From Hofstenia miamia (Eukaryota; Xenacoelomorpha; Acoela), in assembly GCA_004352715.1 (NCBI GenBank), contig SCFE01000064.1, forward strand, positions 1,741,358-1,805,357: DNA of 64,000 nt, in the 5' to 3' direction. The translations under genes and the position numbers were made by a program. This document shows, in pieces, positions 1 through 10,590 of the stretch. Numbering within the stretch: the stretch's first letter is position 1; the number at the start of each line of letters is the position of its first letter. The notes below the pieces were generated by a model. It did not search any database, was not told the DNA's origin, and saw only the letters and a list, made by a program, of their open reading frames with translations.

Positions 1-382
1 ATGGCAATTCATATTTTATATTCATGGGTGTTTTTTTAATAGCATGCATCTGCGTAGGTATTTGGCGACTCAGGGTTTCCGAATACTGTATTGTCAACAC
101 ACTAATTGATAATTCAATTCTATTGTGTCAATTATTGTATTGTTGCAATAAAACGTAGTAAATATCCACTGCAAGGCATAATACAATATTTGGCAATTAA
201 TTGTTTCGTTTATTGTTGTGGGAAACTATAACAATAATTTTATGTTTGATGTTTTTCTGGCACGATAATATTGCATATAATAATCGGCAACCCTGGTGGT
301 TTTGTCGCCAATTTTATATGAAAAATGGAAGTAGTACAGTATATAAACAAAAACCGTTGATACTAGAACAAAAATATAAGCG

Positions 383-2192
383 CTACCAAAGGTCTTTGTT
401 TTTATTCAAAATGACGAATTGGTTGGCATGACAGTTACCAAGCGAAGCGCGTTTCTTTGATATTACTTAGCTGGATGTCGAGCCAAGTCTTTCACTGGCT
501 GTGTTGGAGCTTTGGATACAAAAGTAGCGTCGTGCAAGTTTGGACAGATTAGGAAATTCCAACATATTACTGTACCACCGTTTCATTACATCATCTTCTC
601 TTGCTACCAAAGGTGAGTTCATATATCTCTTCCATTCTGTGTCACTATCAGCATTATCATCTAATTGCTCTTGTCTTCTTGCAGCCAGCTTATTGTTAAT
701 GTCACTCATTAATCCGCCGGTACGCATCTTTTTCGGGGGCGGTGCTGCACTTGTGCTTTCGTCAGAGTTGGCAGTACCTTCGTTTTCAATGAGCCAATCC
801 AGCTATTGCTTGACGGTATCAGTGACCATTATACTCTGTCTCTCGTCAAACAATGCCAATTTATAACAGGGACTAAGCGCACAAGTTAAAAGATAAAAAA
901 TAGAAGAAAGCGTAGGTAATCTATCAAGCCCCTTGATAACCGCAGCTTTAGATGTCGCCAAACTTCGCTTTGCTGTTTGATTAGTAACAGTATTTGTGAG
1001 GCTGTTGTAAACCGGCCAAGCATTCGATATGCTTCCATTTGTTTCAGCAGACAAGTAGGTAGTTGCTTCTTCGATAGGCTTGAGAAAGTCAATCATATCA
1101 TCAATTGTTTCCCATTCCACCTGTGATAGTGCGTCAGGAACTTCCTTTGCACTTTCTTCTGAAGCCCTAATAAGAGCTATTGAAACCTGTCCGGAGCTCC
1201 TTCATAACCCTTATCAATCTCAAGAAGGATCCCCATCTTTCATCAATATCTTGCGGTAGCTGTTTCGATTTTTCCCGTCATCTTTCATCAGTCCTTTCAA
1301 TATTCGGCTGGAAACGTCACTTCTGTGAAAAAAGCAGCAATTCTTCGACATTTCGATCTCAATTCTGATGCAATGGTAGAAGCCTTGAACCCGTCCTTAA
1401 CTGCCAGTTGCAATGTATGCGGTCCCATGGTAGTTTAAGTTGTGTAGCTGATGCCTCCATGTTCGAAGCGTTATCAGTCGTAACGACTTGAACGTTACTC
1501 TTTTCAATACCCAACTCTTCAAAGAGAGTTTCGATACGATCGGCAATCTCTCGACTTCTATGTGCTAAATCTGCTTTGTTGAAACCATAAATGTCAATGC
1601 ATCGACATTTAACTTTAAAATCGGATTTAACGTATGCAATATATGTCTCCAAATAGCTTTCATTGTTAACTCCTTTCCATAAATCGCAAGTCATGCTGCA
1701 GCCATACTTAGTTTCCTGTCGCAGTTCAGTCTTTAAATTGTGGAGCATTTTCTCAAAGTATTGCGGAATTAGTTTTGTTCGAAACGTCTTTTCCCCTTTC
1801 ACGGTTACCCTGGGATCGGGCTTATTAACAAGCGTCGAAAATCTTCATTGTCGACAATTGAATACGGCAAATACCCGGATACTATGAAGTGTGATGTCAA
1901 ATACAGAAAGCCAGATTGTCTTGCATCAGTTTTTGGATACAGATTTCCAAACATCGTTATCTTAGTCTGTAAATCGTTCTTTTTAGCATCCCCTTTTTTT
2001 CTTCTCATTCTGATCTTTATTTTTCCTCTTTTGCTCCAATTCCAACTCAGTATGAACACGAGGATGATTATTTCTAAGATGTCTCCACATGTTAGACGCA
2101 TTGCCATCCTTCGCGGTAACAGAAACATTACACAGAGTACATTTCTTTTGCTCATCGGATATTTTGTTGAATTTTGAATGAACTAAGAACAT
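383..2192 (-). pseudogene. Decayed hAT-superfamily transposase (BED zinc finger type)
   Basis: Reading down the minus strand from an ATG at 2192, a BED zinc finger appears first (CTLC then HLRNNH, a C-x2-C...H-x4-H pattern), followed by a Lys-rich linker. Next comes the RNase-H-like core, with CDLWKG and TTDNASN around the two expected catalytic Asp residues (about 1359-1802). The C-terminal hAT dimerisation region follows (YMNSPL, LSKLARRYFCI, ASER; about 803-467), ending at a stop at 383-385. The reading frame is broken by at least four frameshifts and stops (near 1983, 1805, 1360, 1180, 800 and 470), and the segment after RIHC lacks residues the family normally has. It is closest in style to ZBED4/RICESLEEPER-like hAT transposases. 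It would have cut and pasted its own element, but it cannot make a full protein now. Confidence 0.88.
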
Positions 2193-2439
2193 AATTTCAC
2201 AGAACAGCGCTAGTTACGTTAATCACACGAAAAGAAATGAAGGTAAATTTTAAGTAGCAGCGCTGAGTAAACAAACATTAAAATGAATTGGCGCACACAT
2301 TAAAGCAAGAGGGATTTAGCATTGTGAGAAAAAAGTCATTTCTACGATGATAAAAAATGACGAGATTATTATGGAGTGTTTTTCCAGCCAAGGCACAAAA
2401 GTGTTTCGCCGCCTAAATGCGGCTTGACGGCCAGTATGG

Positions 2440-2543
2440 GATATGGCAAAACCGAAAAAATAAGTAATGAAAATGGCGGTTTCGGTTCGGTTTCGGCGAA
2501 AACCCCGGTTTCGGTTTGGTTCGGTTTAAACCGCCGAGCCCTA
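2440..2543. repeat. hAT right terminus with iterated CGGTTT motif
   Basis: The reverse complement starts TAGGGCTCGGCGGTTTAAAC and continues with repeated CGGTTTCGGTTCGG-type units. It lies just outside the 5' end of the hAT transposase, and a paralogous repeat at 52.7 kb lacks the insertion, so this is very likely the right end of that element. The matching left end, expected somewhere around 40-100, could not be identified with confidence. Confidence 0.6.
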
Positions 2544-3127
2544 GTGCTATGTTAGTAGGAGACCCATGGGAGTGCGATCAATTCATTGTGCTGCCACAAG
2601 ACTATTCCCTCCTTGGTGCTACTGTAGAGATATCCATCAACAAAAGTTATGAGATTCTAATTTAAATACACATGAGCATGATATACAAGAAGAAAATTTG
2701 CCTAAAAACCTATTTTATTGTGATTGTGATCAATAATTTCTAACTCAATTCACATTTCTCTGAGTAAATCACCCCCTTTTGTTTTAGCAGGAAAAGCAGA
2801 ATTCTTAGAGAAAGTAAAAAGCTTAGCGTAGTTTATTAAGTTTTCTCATGCAGAATATCCTAGAACTGTATGTATGTATATCAGATCATGACGGAATTGC
2901 TGTGCAGGCTCAATTAAGGGGCATAAATAGCAATGCAAACAATGAATTTAAGGAATTATTTATTATATGCTGTCCGATTAGAATACAAAAGCACAATAAT
3001 ACTGGTCCAGTCATTGTATTCTAATCAAATAAAATTTTAGAAAACATACTTATTTTGTGCTCATGTGATTAAGAGACAGTATTGCAATTAGTTACCATGA
3101 TATGGCGCATTGTATTCAGAATATTAT
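2544..3127. repeat. Dispersed repeat, copy A (hAT-interrupted)
   Basis: This segment aligns along its length with about 52690-53319, sharing for example TGTTAGTAGGAGA, CAGATCATGACGGAATT and TGTGCAGGCTCAATTAA. The first ~40 bases of the window match the sequence just upstream of copy B (AATTCATATTTTATATT). The hAT element therefore split one copy of the repeat. A short open stretch with ISDHDGI could be a remnant of a retrotransposon endonuclease, but this is weak. Confidence 0.7.
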
Positions 3128-3185
3128 CTAGGGCCCGGCGAGTACTCGGAAAATTTCGAGTCGAGTACTCGACTCGTCGCGAAAT
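3128..3185. repeat. hAT-like terminus with iterated GAGTACTCG motif
   Basis: The sequence begins TAGGGCCCGGCGAGTACTCG and continues with further GAGTACTCG/ACTCGACTCG units. It starts exactly where the similarity between repeat copies A and B ends, as expected for an insertion boundary. The first ten bases resemble the other hAT end at 2543 (TAGGGCTCGG). No partner end was found downstream. Confidence 0.45.
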
Positions 3186-4855
3186 TTAAACATTAACAGA
3201 TTTGTTGCAGTGTATGCTTTTGTTTAATTTAAAACAATAATATTATTTTCGAACTAAAAAAGCTTTTTGCATATATATATATTCAATACAGTATTTAATT
3301 TATCTTACTTGTAAAACAGGTAATTATTTAATAGTGATTTTACAATTATGATATTGATAAGCTTATGTGCCATATTTGGAAAGTACGTAGACTGGGGTAC
3401 CAGGTTGAGCTATAAAATAACGACCCGCTTTCTCATTTAAAGATGGCAAAAATAGTGTTTAACTGTGCATATAATTTTTTGTAGATAATAAGTATAATAA
3501 TAATATTTTTGAAATTAAAATTTATTTCCCTTTTTTACTCAAAACAACCACAGATGTTAATCTGCTAGTCGGAAATTTTTGGACTTTCTTGAATTTATCT
3601 AAGTAATTAAATAAATCTACGTCCGATTTATCCTTCAGTCGATCTTCCTCTTTAATATAAATATAAAGAAATCCTCAAAACACTAAGATCCTAAATTATG
3701 TCAAAATAATCGATTGAGGAGTCATTATAAAAGTGACCGTGCTATTTGCTTTCATTTGTTACGGTTCTGATAATGCGATGACAAAATGCAATCGTTTTCT
3801 ACAAAAGAGTGTGGTAAGTTAAGCTTACTATAGACATCAGGGATGTATGAAGAAATTTATCTGTCAATTGAGCACAATTTTTCCCGGTCTAGTAATTGGA
3901 AAGGCGTAGCAGCCTATGAACCACCTAGTTCATAGTTGAAGACTTCCAGGCTTGCTTTGTTTTATTTATCCATTTCTATCTGAAGTACATGTGTGCAAGG
4001 AACACTATTTCTTCTTTGCCAAAATGCAATATAGTTGTTCGAATATCCTTCTAAAACAATTTTTGAAATTGGTTTATAGCCAAAATGCTACCAATGTTTT
4101 CTTTACTTTAGAGTATCAGGAGATGCAATTTAGGTTGAACTATATCATTTTCAGAATAGTCATTGGTAAGGTCTCTATTATTATGCTTAGTATCTAACAG
4201 TAAAAATGTTAAATTTTTTTTAAATATTTGGCGATTACCAAAGCCTCTGTATAGAATGCGTTGATGGTACTCATATAGAAATGATCATAGACAAGGCTTT
4301 TGGTTTATTACATTTAACTGAAGATACCCACAACTAGTCTTTAGCTAGTGTACAACTATATTTCAGGTTGTCATACTCAAATTAGGTTCAAACTCCTAAA
4401 TATAGTAATTTCTATGTTTTTCATGGAAAGTCAACTAATATCACCAACTTTCATTTATGTCACTTAAAAATGTTAAAGAATTTCGAACTCTGGATACTAA
4501 AATATCCCCAAACGGTTATTAACTGTTAATTTGCATCGTTTTTTTATAATTTACATTTTATCTTACATCTAAAACTTTCTCTTGATAAATCTAATAAACA
4601 GCGTTCGTAATATGCGTATAAATGACCATACGCATTTCTCACAATTGCTATACTTTTCACTTCCTGCTATATTGCATTCCTTGTTATGAACGTTGATTCC
4701 CAGCAAAATATTTCACACTGTGGTCTTGCTCATTTGAGCAGTTTGTCATCTGCGAAAATTACATGTTACATAAGCTTTAAACAAGTGTTAAGTTTGCGCC
4801 ATCTATCGACCAAATACAATGCTAAATTGCAAATAATATATATATAGGTTTATTA
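3186..4855. other. No gene recognised
   Basis: AT-rich sequence with many stops in all frames. The only long frame (3952-4197, +, 81 aa) has no recognisable motif, and its composition is like the surrounding noncoding DNA. Confidence 0.5.
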
Positions 4856-5011
4856 AGTTGTCAATCTTGGTCGGCGTGGCTGACGGGATTCATCGAGCTA
4901 TTTTGTACGAGAGGAATAATATCTTAGTGCTTGTAACGGTCAAAGTTACTACTTCGGTAGTGCATTGATGATGTACTCTCATAACTTGTTGATGATAACC
5001 TGGGTAGGTGG

Positions 5012-5060
5012 CTACGGAAGTTGGCATCCTCTAAGGAGTGTGTAACAACTCACCTGGAGC
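5012..5060 (+). rRNA. Large-subunit (28S) rRNA fragment
   Basis: The segment CCTCTAAGGAGTGTGTAACA followed by ACTCACCTG (5028-5056) is a highly conserved stretch of eukaryotic large-subunit rRNA. The flanks (GTTGGCATCC before, GAGCAAACAAG after) still resemble rRNA but diverge quickly. The surrounding sequence is AT-rich and not rRNA-like, so this is a fragment and not a working gene. About 110 bp upstream, TTTTGTACGAGAGGAATAAT (4899-4918) resembles the sarcin-ricin loop, but in native 28S that motif lies downstream, so it is either rearranged or coincidental. Confidence 0.55.
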
Positions 5061-6145
5061 AAACAAGTTACTTGTATGCATCAATTCAAGCATACGCATC
5101 CTGTCGCGCTTTCCGACCTTTTACATTCATTTATATATGTCAGAACTCATACATATTTTATACTTGTAAAGATTGTTACACCTGCATATTAAACAAAATT
5201 GCAGTATTATCACTCGCACAGCAAATTTACGAGAAAAAATTGGAGAAATCGTTATTGAATTGATGACTATGCAATCAACCTGCTTTAACCTTGAACAGCC
5301 TGGTGATTTTTAAAAAATTGTCATGATCCTATAAAAAAATTTTAAACGCTTATAGCTTCGGACCCGCGACCTCTGACTTTGCCACGGCACGCCTTAATGG
5401 GCTTGGAATATCTTTGCACATATCAAGAAACAGTCAAAGTTCTTTGTTGCCTCCAGGGGCTCAAAACCTTTTAAATGAATGAACACTTTTATAGAAAACA
5501 TTTAAATCTTTTTTAAAAATTCAAAATTGAAACTGACTAATCTGATCAGCTATTCTTGATAGCAGATTGAAAATTTTGATTACACAAAATAAAATACCTC
5601 AAAATAACATTCTACGAAAGCTACACAAAAGAAAACCTTGAAATTGTGATATATCCCAACAATCAAGTCACTCCTAACATCTACTACTCCCCCTCTCGTT
5701 TCATGATCTCCAGGAGAACAAGTGAATACCTACAGAAAATGTTTAAGTGGGAAATGTTTTAAAAACATCGTTAAAAATTATATAAACTATTCGATATTTG
5801 AGAATTCTTAAGGATTTTTATTAACTTTAATAATAACATTCAAAAGAATTTTTTCGTCTTACAAAGCCATCGTCAATTTCCTTACAAAATTATTCCCTCT
5901 AAATTTACTAGATTTTAAGATAATATTCAGACTCGTCCATGGAAATTGAGACCCATGAAAATTTCCATGGATCTGGATTTGAAAATGCGATCTATGGATA
6001 TTTTGTTGATCAAAAATCTTAGTTCAATAGTAGAGTCTACTAGAGAAATTATATACAATTGCTGCTGAATGGGATGCAGCAGACGTTAGTATTGACATTA
6101 ATACCAATGAAATTATCTTTGCATGTGAAGGTGTGTTGTAAATCA
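5061..6145. other. No gene recognised
   Basis: AT-rich sequence without a convincing open frame. The 5021-5263 frame overlaps the rRNA fragment and is not considered coding. Confidence 0.45.
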
Positions 6146-6484
6146 CTAAAGTTATCTACAGGTATTTTACTCCGCTTTAGGTGTCATTGGAATTCGGCTT
6201 GGATATGGGTTGGCACTTTATTTCAGAAACTATATGTAGCGGTTAATAAATTCAACGATATACACTAATAATGAGGTCTTCTTTAATTTTTTTTTACAAA
6301 TAAGTCTACATGCAAATTTTGAGCATAGCGTTCTAAGAAATAAATGACAATAATGTACAAAAATGTGTCGTTCTCATTTTTATCAACATTTCTGCGTTTT
6401 ACTATCAAAAATACTGCATTATCGGAAAATACCATAGCATTGAAGTTGGAACAACATTTATGTAATCCTCTTTGGTGTTTAGAC

Positions 6485-7405
6485 TTAGCTGAAAAGATCT
6501 ACTAAAATACTTTCAATGATTTTGAGATGTTTTGCTTCGGTATTATTTAAAAGTTTGGCGCCATAACTTAGTCCACAATCTTTTAGATGATTTGAAATGG
6601 TTGATTCTCTTCATGTTCTTTTGTTCTTTTGCTTAGTCGCCGACCTCAATATCCGATATAATCATCACTATAGGTGCATTGAATCTTATACATTACATTA
6701 GATTTATCGGATATATTATTGCTGATTTTAAGCAAAGCTCTTGCTTTTTCTTTGATAAATTTGATCTTTTTCATTTGATTTATTAGATCTATTGTATGTA
6801 TTCCCCGATATTGTGTTTTAAATTTTAAATAAATATTCAAGATTTTGTGAATAATTCATTTCTTTGTAAATATTTCTGTAATTGCTTCTTTAATATATTT
6901 ATCAATATAATGAGCTTAGGTCTTCATTTTTTCTTAAGTCTGCTTTCAATTTGATAATTTCTAGGCTTATGTTATCATTAGAGCTTTCAATAATGAATAT
7001 TATATTTATTATTCCTTTAGTTAAATTTACTTTTAAAAATCTTAGAAAATTTTAATTTAAATTTATTAATAATCCAGTATTTGAAGATTTTTTATATATT
7101 CCAGTTTTAAAAAATTTTAAATTATTAATTATATAAAATTTTAAATTTGATGATTTTAAATATTTTAATTAGATTTGTTTACATTTTGTATTAAATCAAA
7201 ATTGTCATCCATATATCTTTAATAGAAAATAAATTCTATTTGATTACAACACATTTCCTTTTAAATGGGGGAAAAATCAATATTATCTAAAATTGGGATC
7301 AAATAATTTTAAATTGCTAATACATCTTTCTGTAGATAAAAATCTCCTTTAAATTTCATTAATGTATTTTTTATTTTCTATAATTGAATATTTACCTTAA
7401 AAATA
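6485..7405 (-). pseudogene. Penelope-like element: RT fragment plus GIY-YIG endonuclease
   Basis: Read on the minus strand in several frames. From about 7370 down there is a YLQKDVLAI..PILDNI segment, corresponding to the YxQ..G.AMGS..SP RT motif. The catalytic RYMDD box is near 7220, followed by a GLLLNFNS-like motif (better preserved in the second copy, at 11.5 kb). At 6700-6640 VMYKIQCTYSDDYIGY is the start of a GIY-YIG nuclease, then RRLSKRTKEHE, ISNHLKDCG and IIESILVDLFS up to a stop at 6485. Penelope-like elements are reverse-transcribing elements that prime with this endonuclease. The copy is full of stops and frameshifts. A Tc1 element begins at 7442, just past the RT start. Confidence 0.72.
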
Positions 7406-7643
7406 TTTTTTTTTCTTTTCTCTTCAAAAACGTTATATATACAGTACTGGACAAAAGCTTGGGAACAGTAACCTGTCAAAATCGTGTTTTCTGCTATTTC
7501 CTGGAAATTTTGTAAAATTCCTGGAATTCCCAATTTTTTCTTAGAATTTACAACAGATTCATTTAGCCATTCAAATTAACACAACTTTAGATTTACACAC
7601 AATACATCTTCACTGAAAAAGCACTATCATTATATTTTTAAAT

Positions 7644-8654
7644 ATGGTCCGTGGTAGTGAAATTTCACAAACAAAGCGTGCTCAAATTCATATCTTATAT
7701 GAGGAGGGGTACAATTATCGCACTATAGCTGTTAGAATGGGCGTGTCAATATCTTCGGTATCCAGAAGTATTATCGCTGTTAGCATACTGCAAAATTTTT
7801 CCTCTGTATCCAGAAGTGTTACTCGCTATCAGCAACTGCAAAATTTTTCCTCTCGCAAGTGGTCTGGAAGACCAAAAGTGACAGCCTCTCAGACTGACCA
7901 TCTTATTCACCGTTACGTCCTCAATCAACCATTCTCTTCATCTTCTGAAGTTAAAGCAAATCTAGGTGCAGTAGTGCAGAATGTATCAACATGCACCATT
8001 AGGCGTCGATTGAATACTAACTTTGACCTTCCATCGTGCAAACCGGCAGCCAAACCGCGATTGTTTTCAAAGAACATTCAAGACCGGTTTCGGTTCTTCA
8101 GGCAATACCAACACTACACTCCTGAGATGTGGCATCAAGGAANNNNNNNNNNNNNNNNNNNNNNNNNNNNNNNNNNNNNNNNNNNNNNNNNNNNNNNNNN
8201 NNNNATGATTTGTGGTGCTCTAACTGCGAATGGGCGTGCTGGTCTGCATTTTGTTCCTTATAACGAGACAGTCACAGCTAAGGCCTATCTCAAAATAATT
8301 CAGGAGAAGGTTCCCATGTTTATGCAGCTTTGCAGAACATCTGTACTACAACAAGATGGTCCTCCTTGCCACAGCGCCAAAGTTGTGAAACAGTGGATTG
8401 CATCACAAGACGTTCGGCTGCTTGAGAACTGGCCGGGAAACTCCCCAGACCTCAACGTCATAGAAAATTGCTGACATCACATCAAAAGCTGTCTGAGGAA
8501 GCTCCAATGCACATCACTTGACGATCTGAAGGAGCAAATTAAAGTGGTATGGTGTACAGAGATTACTGATGATTATTGTAGAAAGCTGGTCGAGTAAATT
8601 TCAAATCGCATTGCTGCGTGTTTGACCAATAATAGCGGACATACAAAATATTAG
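7644..8654 (+). pseudogene. Tc1-like transposase, inactivated
   Basis: Starts MVRGSEISQTKR, with a paired-type helix-turn-helix (ILYEEGYNYRTIAVRMGVS), a GRPK hook and a second DNA-binding region (RRRLNTNFDLPSCKPAAKPR). The catalytic core is QQDGPPCHSAKVVKQW and NSPDLNVIEN; the first Asp (FSDES) falls in the N gap but is visible in the duplicate copy. I count 35 residues between the second Asp and the Glu (DD35E spacing). An in-frame TGA at 8472 sits where the family has Trp after EN, and a TAA follows at about 8596, before the natural end at 8654, so it is not functional. The HTH contains a 16-codon internal tandem duplication (SVSRSI...LQNFS twice). Confidence 0.85.
8143..8204. other. Assembly gap (62 N)
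   Basis: Ns inside the Tc1 transposase. The duplicate copy gives 135 bp (9078-9212) for the same interval, so the gap size is underestimated. Confidence 0.95.
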
Positions 8655-8805
8655 TACGTTTTTCTGAATTAACTATTTACTTTCTACACGGTGCTATCAT
8701 ATTCTTTCTACATTACATTGTTTTATTATATTGTTTCTACATTGCGTTTTTTAGTGTAAAATACAAAAATTGCTAAATTTGGAAAGTGCTCCCAAACTTT
8801 TGGCT

Positions 8806-8812
<7 letters not shown>

Positions 8813-8841
<29 letters not shown>

Positions 8842-8842
8842 N
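8813..8842. repeat. (TA)n microsatellite ending in a single N
   Basis: A run of TA dinucleotides at the right edge of the Tc1 element, followed by one N at 8842, after which Tc1 sequence starts again in its middle. It looks like a scaffold join. Confidence 0.85.
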
Positions 8843-9590
8843 CACCGTTACGTCCTCAATCAACCATTCTCTTCATCTTCTGAAGTTAAAGCAAATCTAG
8901 GTGCAGTAGTGCAGAATGTATCAACATGCACCATTAGGCGTCGATTGAATACTAACTTTGACCTTCCATCGTGCAAACCGGCAGCCAAACCGCGATTGTT
9001 TTCAAAGAACATTCAAGACCGGTTTCGGTTCTTCAGGCAATACCAACACTACACTCCTGAGATGTGGCATCAAGGAATGTTTAGTGACGAATCCAAGATT
9101 TGCCAGTTTACATCATACCAGCCACACGTTCAACGACCAAGAAACCAAAGCNAAAAACCAAAGATTCAACACACGTTACACGCAACAAACTGTCCGCTCA
9201 GCACCTTCTGTGATGATTTGTGGTGCTCTAACTGCGAATGGGCGTGCTGGTCTGCATTTTGTTCCTTATAACGAGACAGTCACAGCTAAGGCCTATCTCA
9301 AAATAATTCAGGAGAAGGTTCCCATGTTTATGCAGCTTTGCAGAACATCTGTACTACAACAAGATGGTCCTCCTTGCCACAGCGCCAAAGTTGTGAAACA
9401 GTGGATTGCATCACAAGACGTTCGGCTGCTTGAGAACTGGCCGGGAAACTCCCCAGACCTCAACGTCATAGAAAATTGCTGACATCACATCAAAAGCTGT
9501 CTGAGGAAGCTCCAATGCACATCACTTGACGATCTGAAGGAGCAAATTAAAGTGGTATGGTGTACAGAGATTACTGATGATTATTGTAGA
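8843..9590 (+). pseudogene. Second copy of Tc1 transposase, probably an assembly overlap
   Basis: Identical, as far as I can compare, to 7908-8582: it begins mid-ORF at HRYVLNQPF and stops at an N run. It supplies the part missing from the first copy, including MFSDESKICQF with the first catalytic Asp, and carries the same in-frame TGA after IENC. A single N at 9152 marks another low-quality base. Sudden starts and ends at N characters argue for the same locus assembled twice. Confidence 0.8.
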
Positions 9591-10590
9591 NNNNNNNNNN
9601 NNNNNNNNNNNNNNNNNNNNNNNNNNNNNNNNNNNNNNNNNNNNNNNNNNNNNNNNNNNNNNNNNNNNNNNNNNNNNNNNNNNNNNNNNNNNNNNNNNNN
9701 NNNNNNNNNNNNNNNNNNNNNNNNNNNNNNNNNNNNNNNNNNNNNNNNNNNNNNNNNNNNNNNNNNNNNNNNNNNNNNNNNNNNNNNNNNNNNNNNNNNN
9801 NNNNNNNNNNNNNNNNNNNNNNNNNNNNNNNNNNNNNNNNNNNNNNNNNNNNNNNNNNNNNNNNNNNNNNNNNNNNNNNNNNNNNNNNNNNNNNNNNNNN
9901 NNNNNNNNNNNNNNNNNNNNNNNNNNNNNNNNNNNNNNNNNNNNNNNNNNNNNNNNNNNNNNNNNNNNNNNNNNNNNNNNNNNNNNNNNNNNNNNNNNNN
10001 NNNNNNNNNNNNNNNNNNNNNNNNNNNNNNNNNNNNNNNNNNNNNNNNNNNNNNNNNNNNNNNNNNNNNNNNNNNNNNNNNNNNNNNNNNNNNNNNNNNN
10101 NNNNNNNNNNNNNNNNNNNNNNNNNNNNNNNNNNNNNNNNNNNNNNNNNNNNNNNNNNNNNNNNNNNNNNNNNNNNNNNNNNNNNNNNNNNNNNNNNNNN
10201 NNNNNNNNNNNNNNNNNNNNNNNNNNNNNNNNNNNNNNNNNNNNNNNNNNNNNNNNNNNNNNNNNNNNNNNNNNNNNNNNNNNNNNNNNNNNNNNNNNNN
10301 NNNNNNNNNNNNNNNNNNNNNNNNNNNNNNNNNNNNNNNNNNNNNNNNNNNNNNNNNNNNNNNNNNNNNNNNNNNNNNNNNNNNNNNNNNNNNNNNNNNN
10401 NNNNNNNNNNNNNNNNNNNNNNNNNNNNNNNNNNNNNNNNNNNNNNNNNNNNNNNNNNNNNNNNNNNNNNNNNNNNNNNNNNNNNNNNNNNNNNNNNNNN
10501 NNNNNNNNNNNNNNNNNNNNNNNNNNNNNNNNNNNNNNNNNNNNNNNNNNNNNNNNNNNNNNNNNNNNNNNNNNNNNNNNNNNNNNNNNN
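9591..10590. other. Assembly gap of exactly 1000 N
   Basis: A run of 1000 N, a placeholder size. The sequence after it restarts with a copy of 6146 onward. Confidence 0.97.

Larger units (their letters stand above)
7442..8812 (+). mobile_element. Tc1-like DNA transposon with TIRs
   Basis: Ends match as inverted repeats: left CAGTACTGGACAAAAGCTTG, right (reverse complement) TAGTACTAGCCAAAAGTTTG, each followed by GGGA. TA dinucleotides border both sides (7440-7441 and 8813-8814), as expected for Tc1/mariner insertion. The assembled length is about 1.37 kb, but the 62-N gap inside stands for 135 bp seen in the duplicate at 9078-9212, so the true length is near 1.44 kb. Confidence 0.82.

Noticed and set aside
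3952-4197. 81-codon frame in the 3-5 kb region
   Set aside because: Composition as in flanking noncoding DNA and no recognisable motif.
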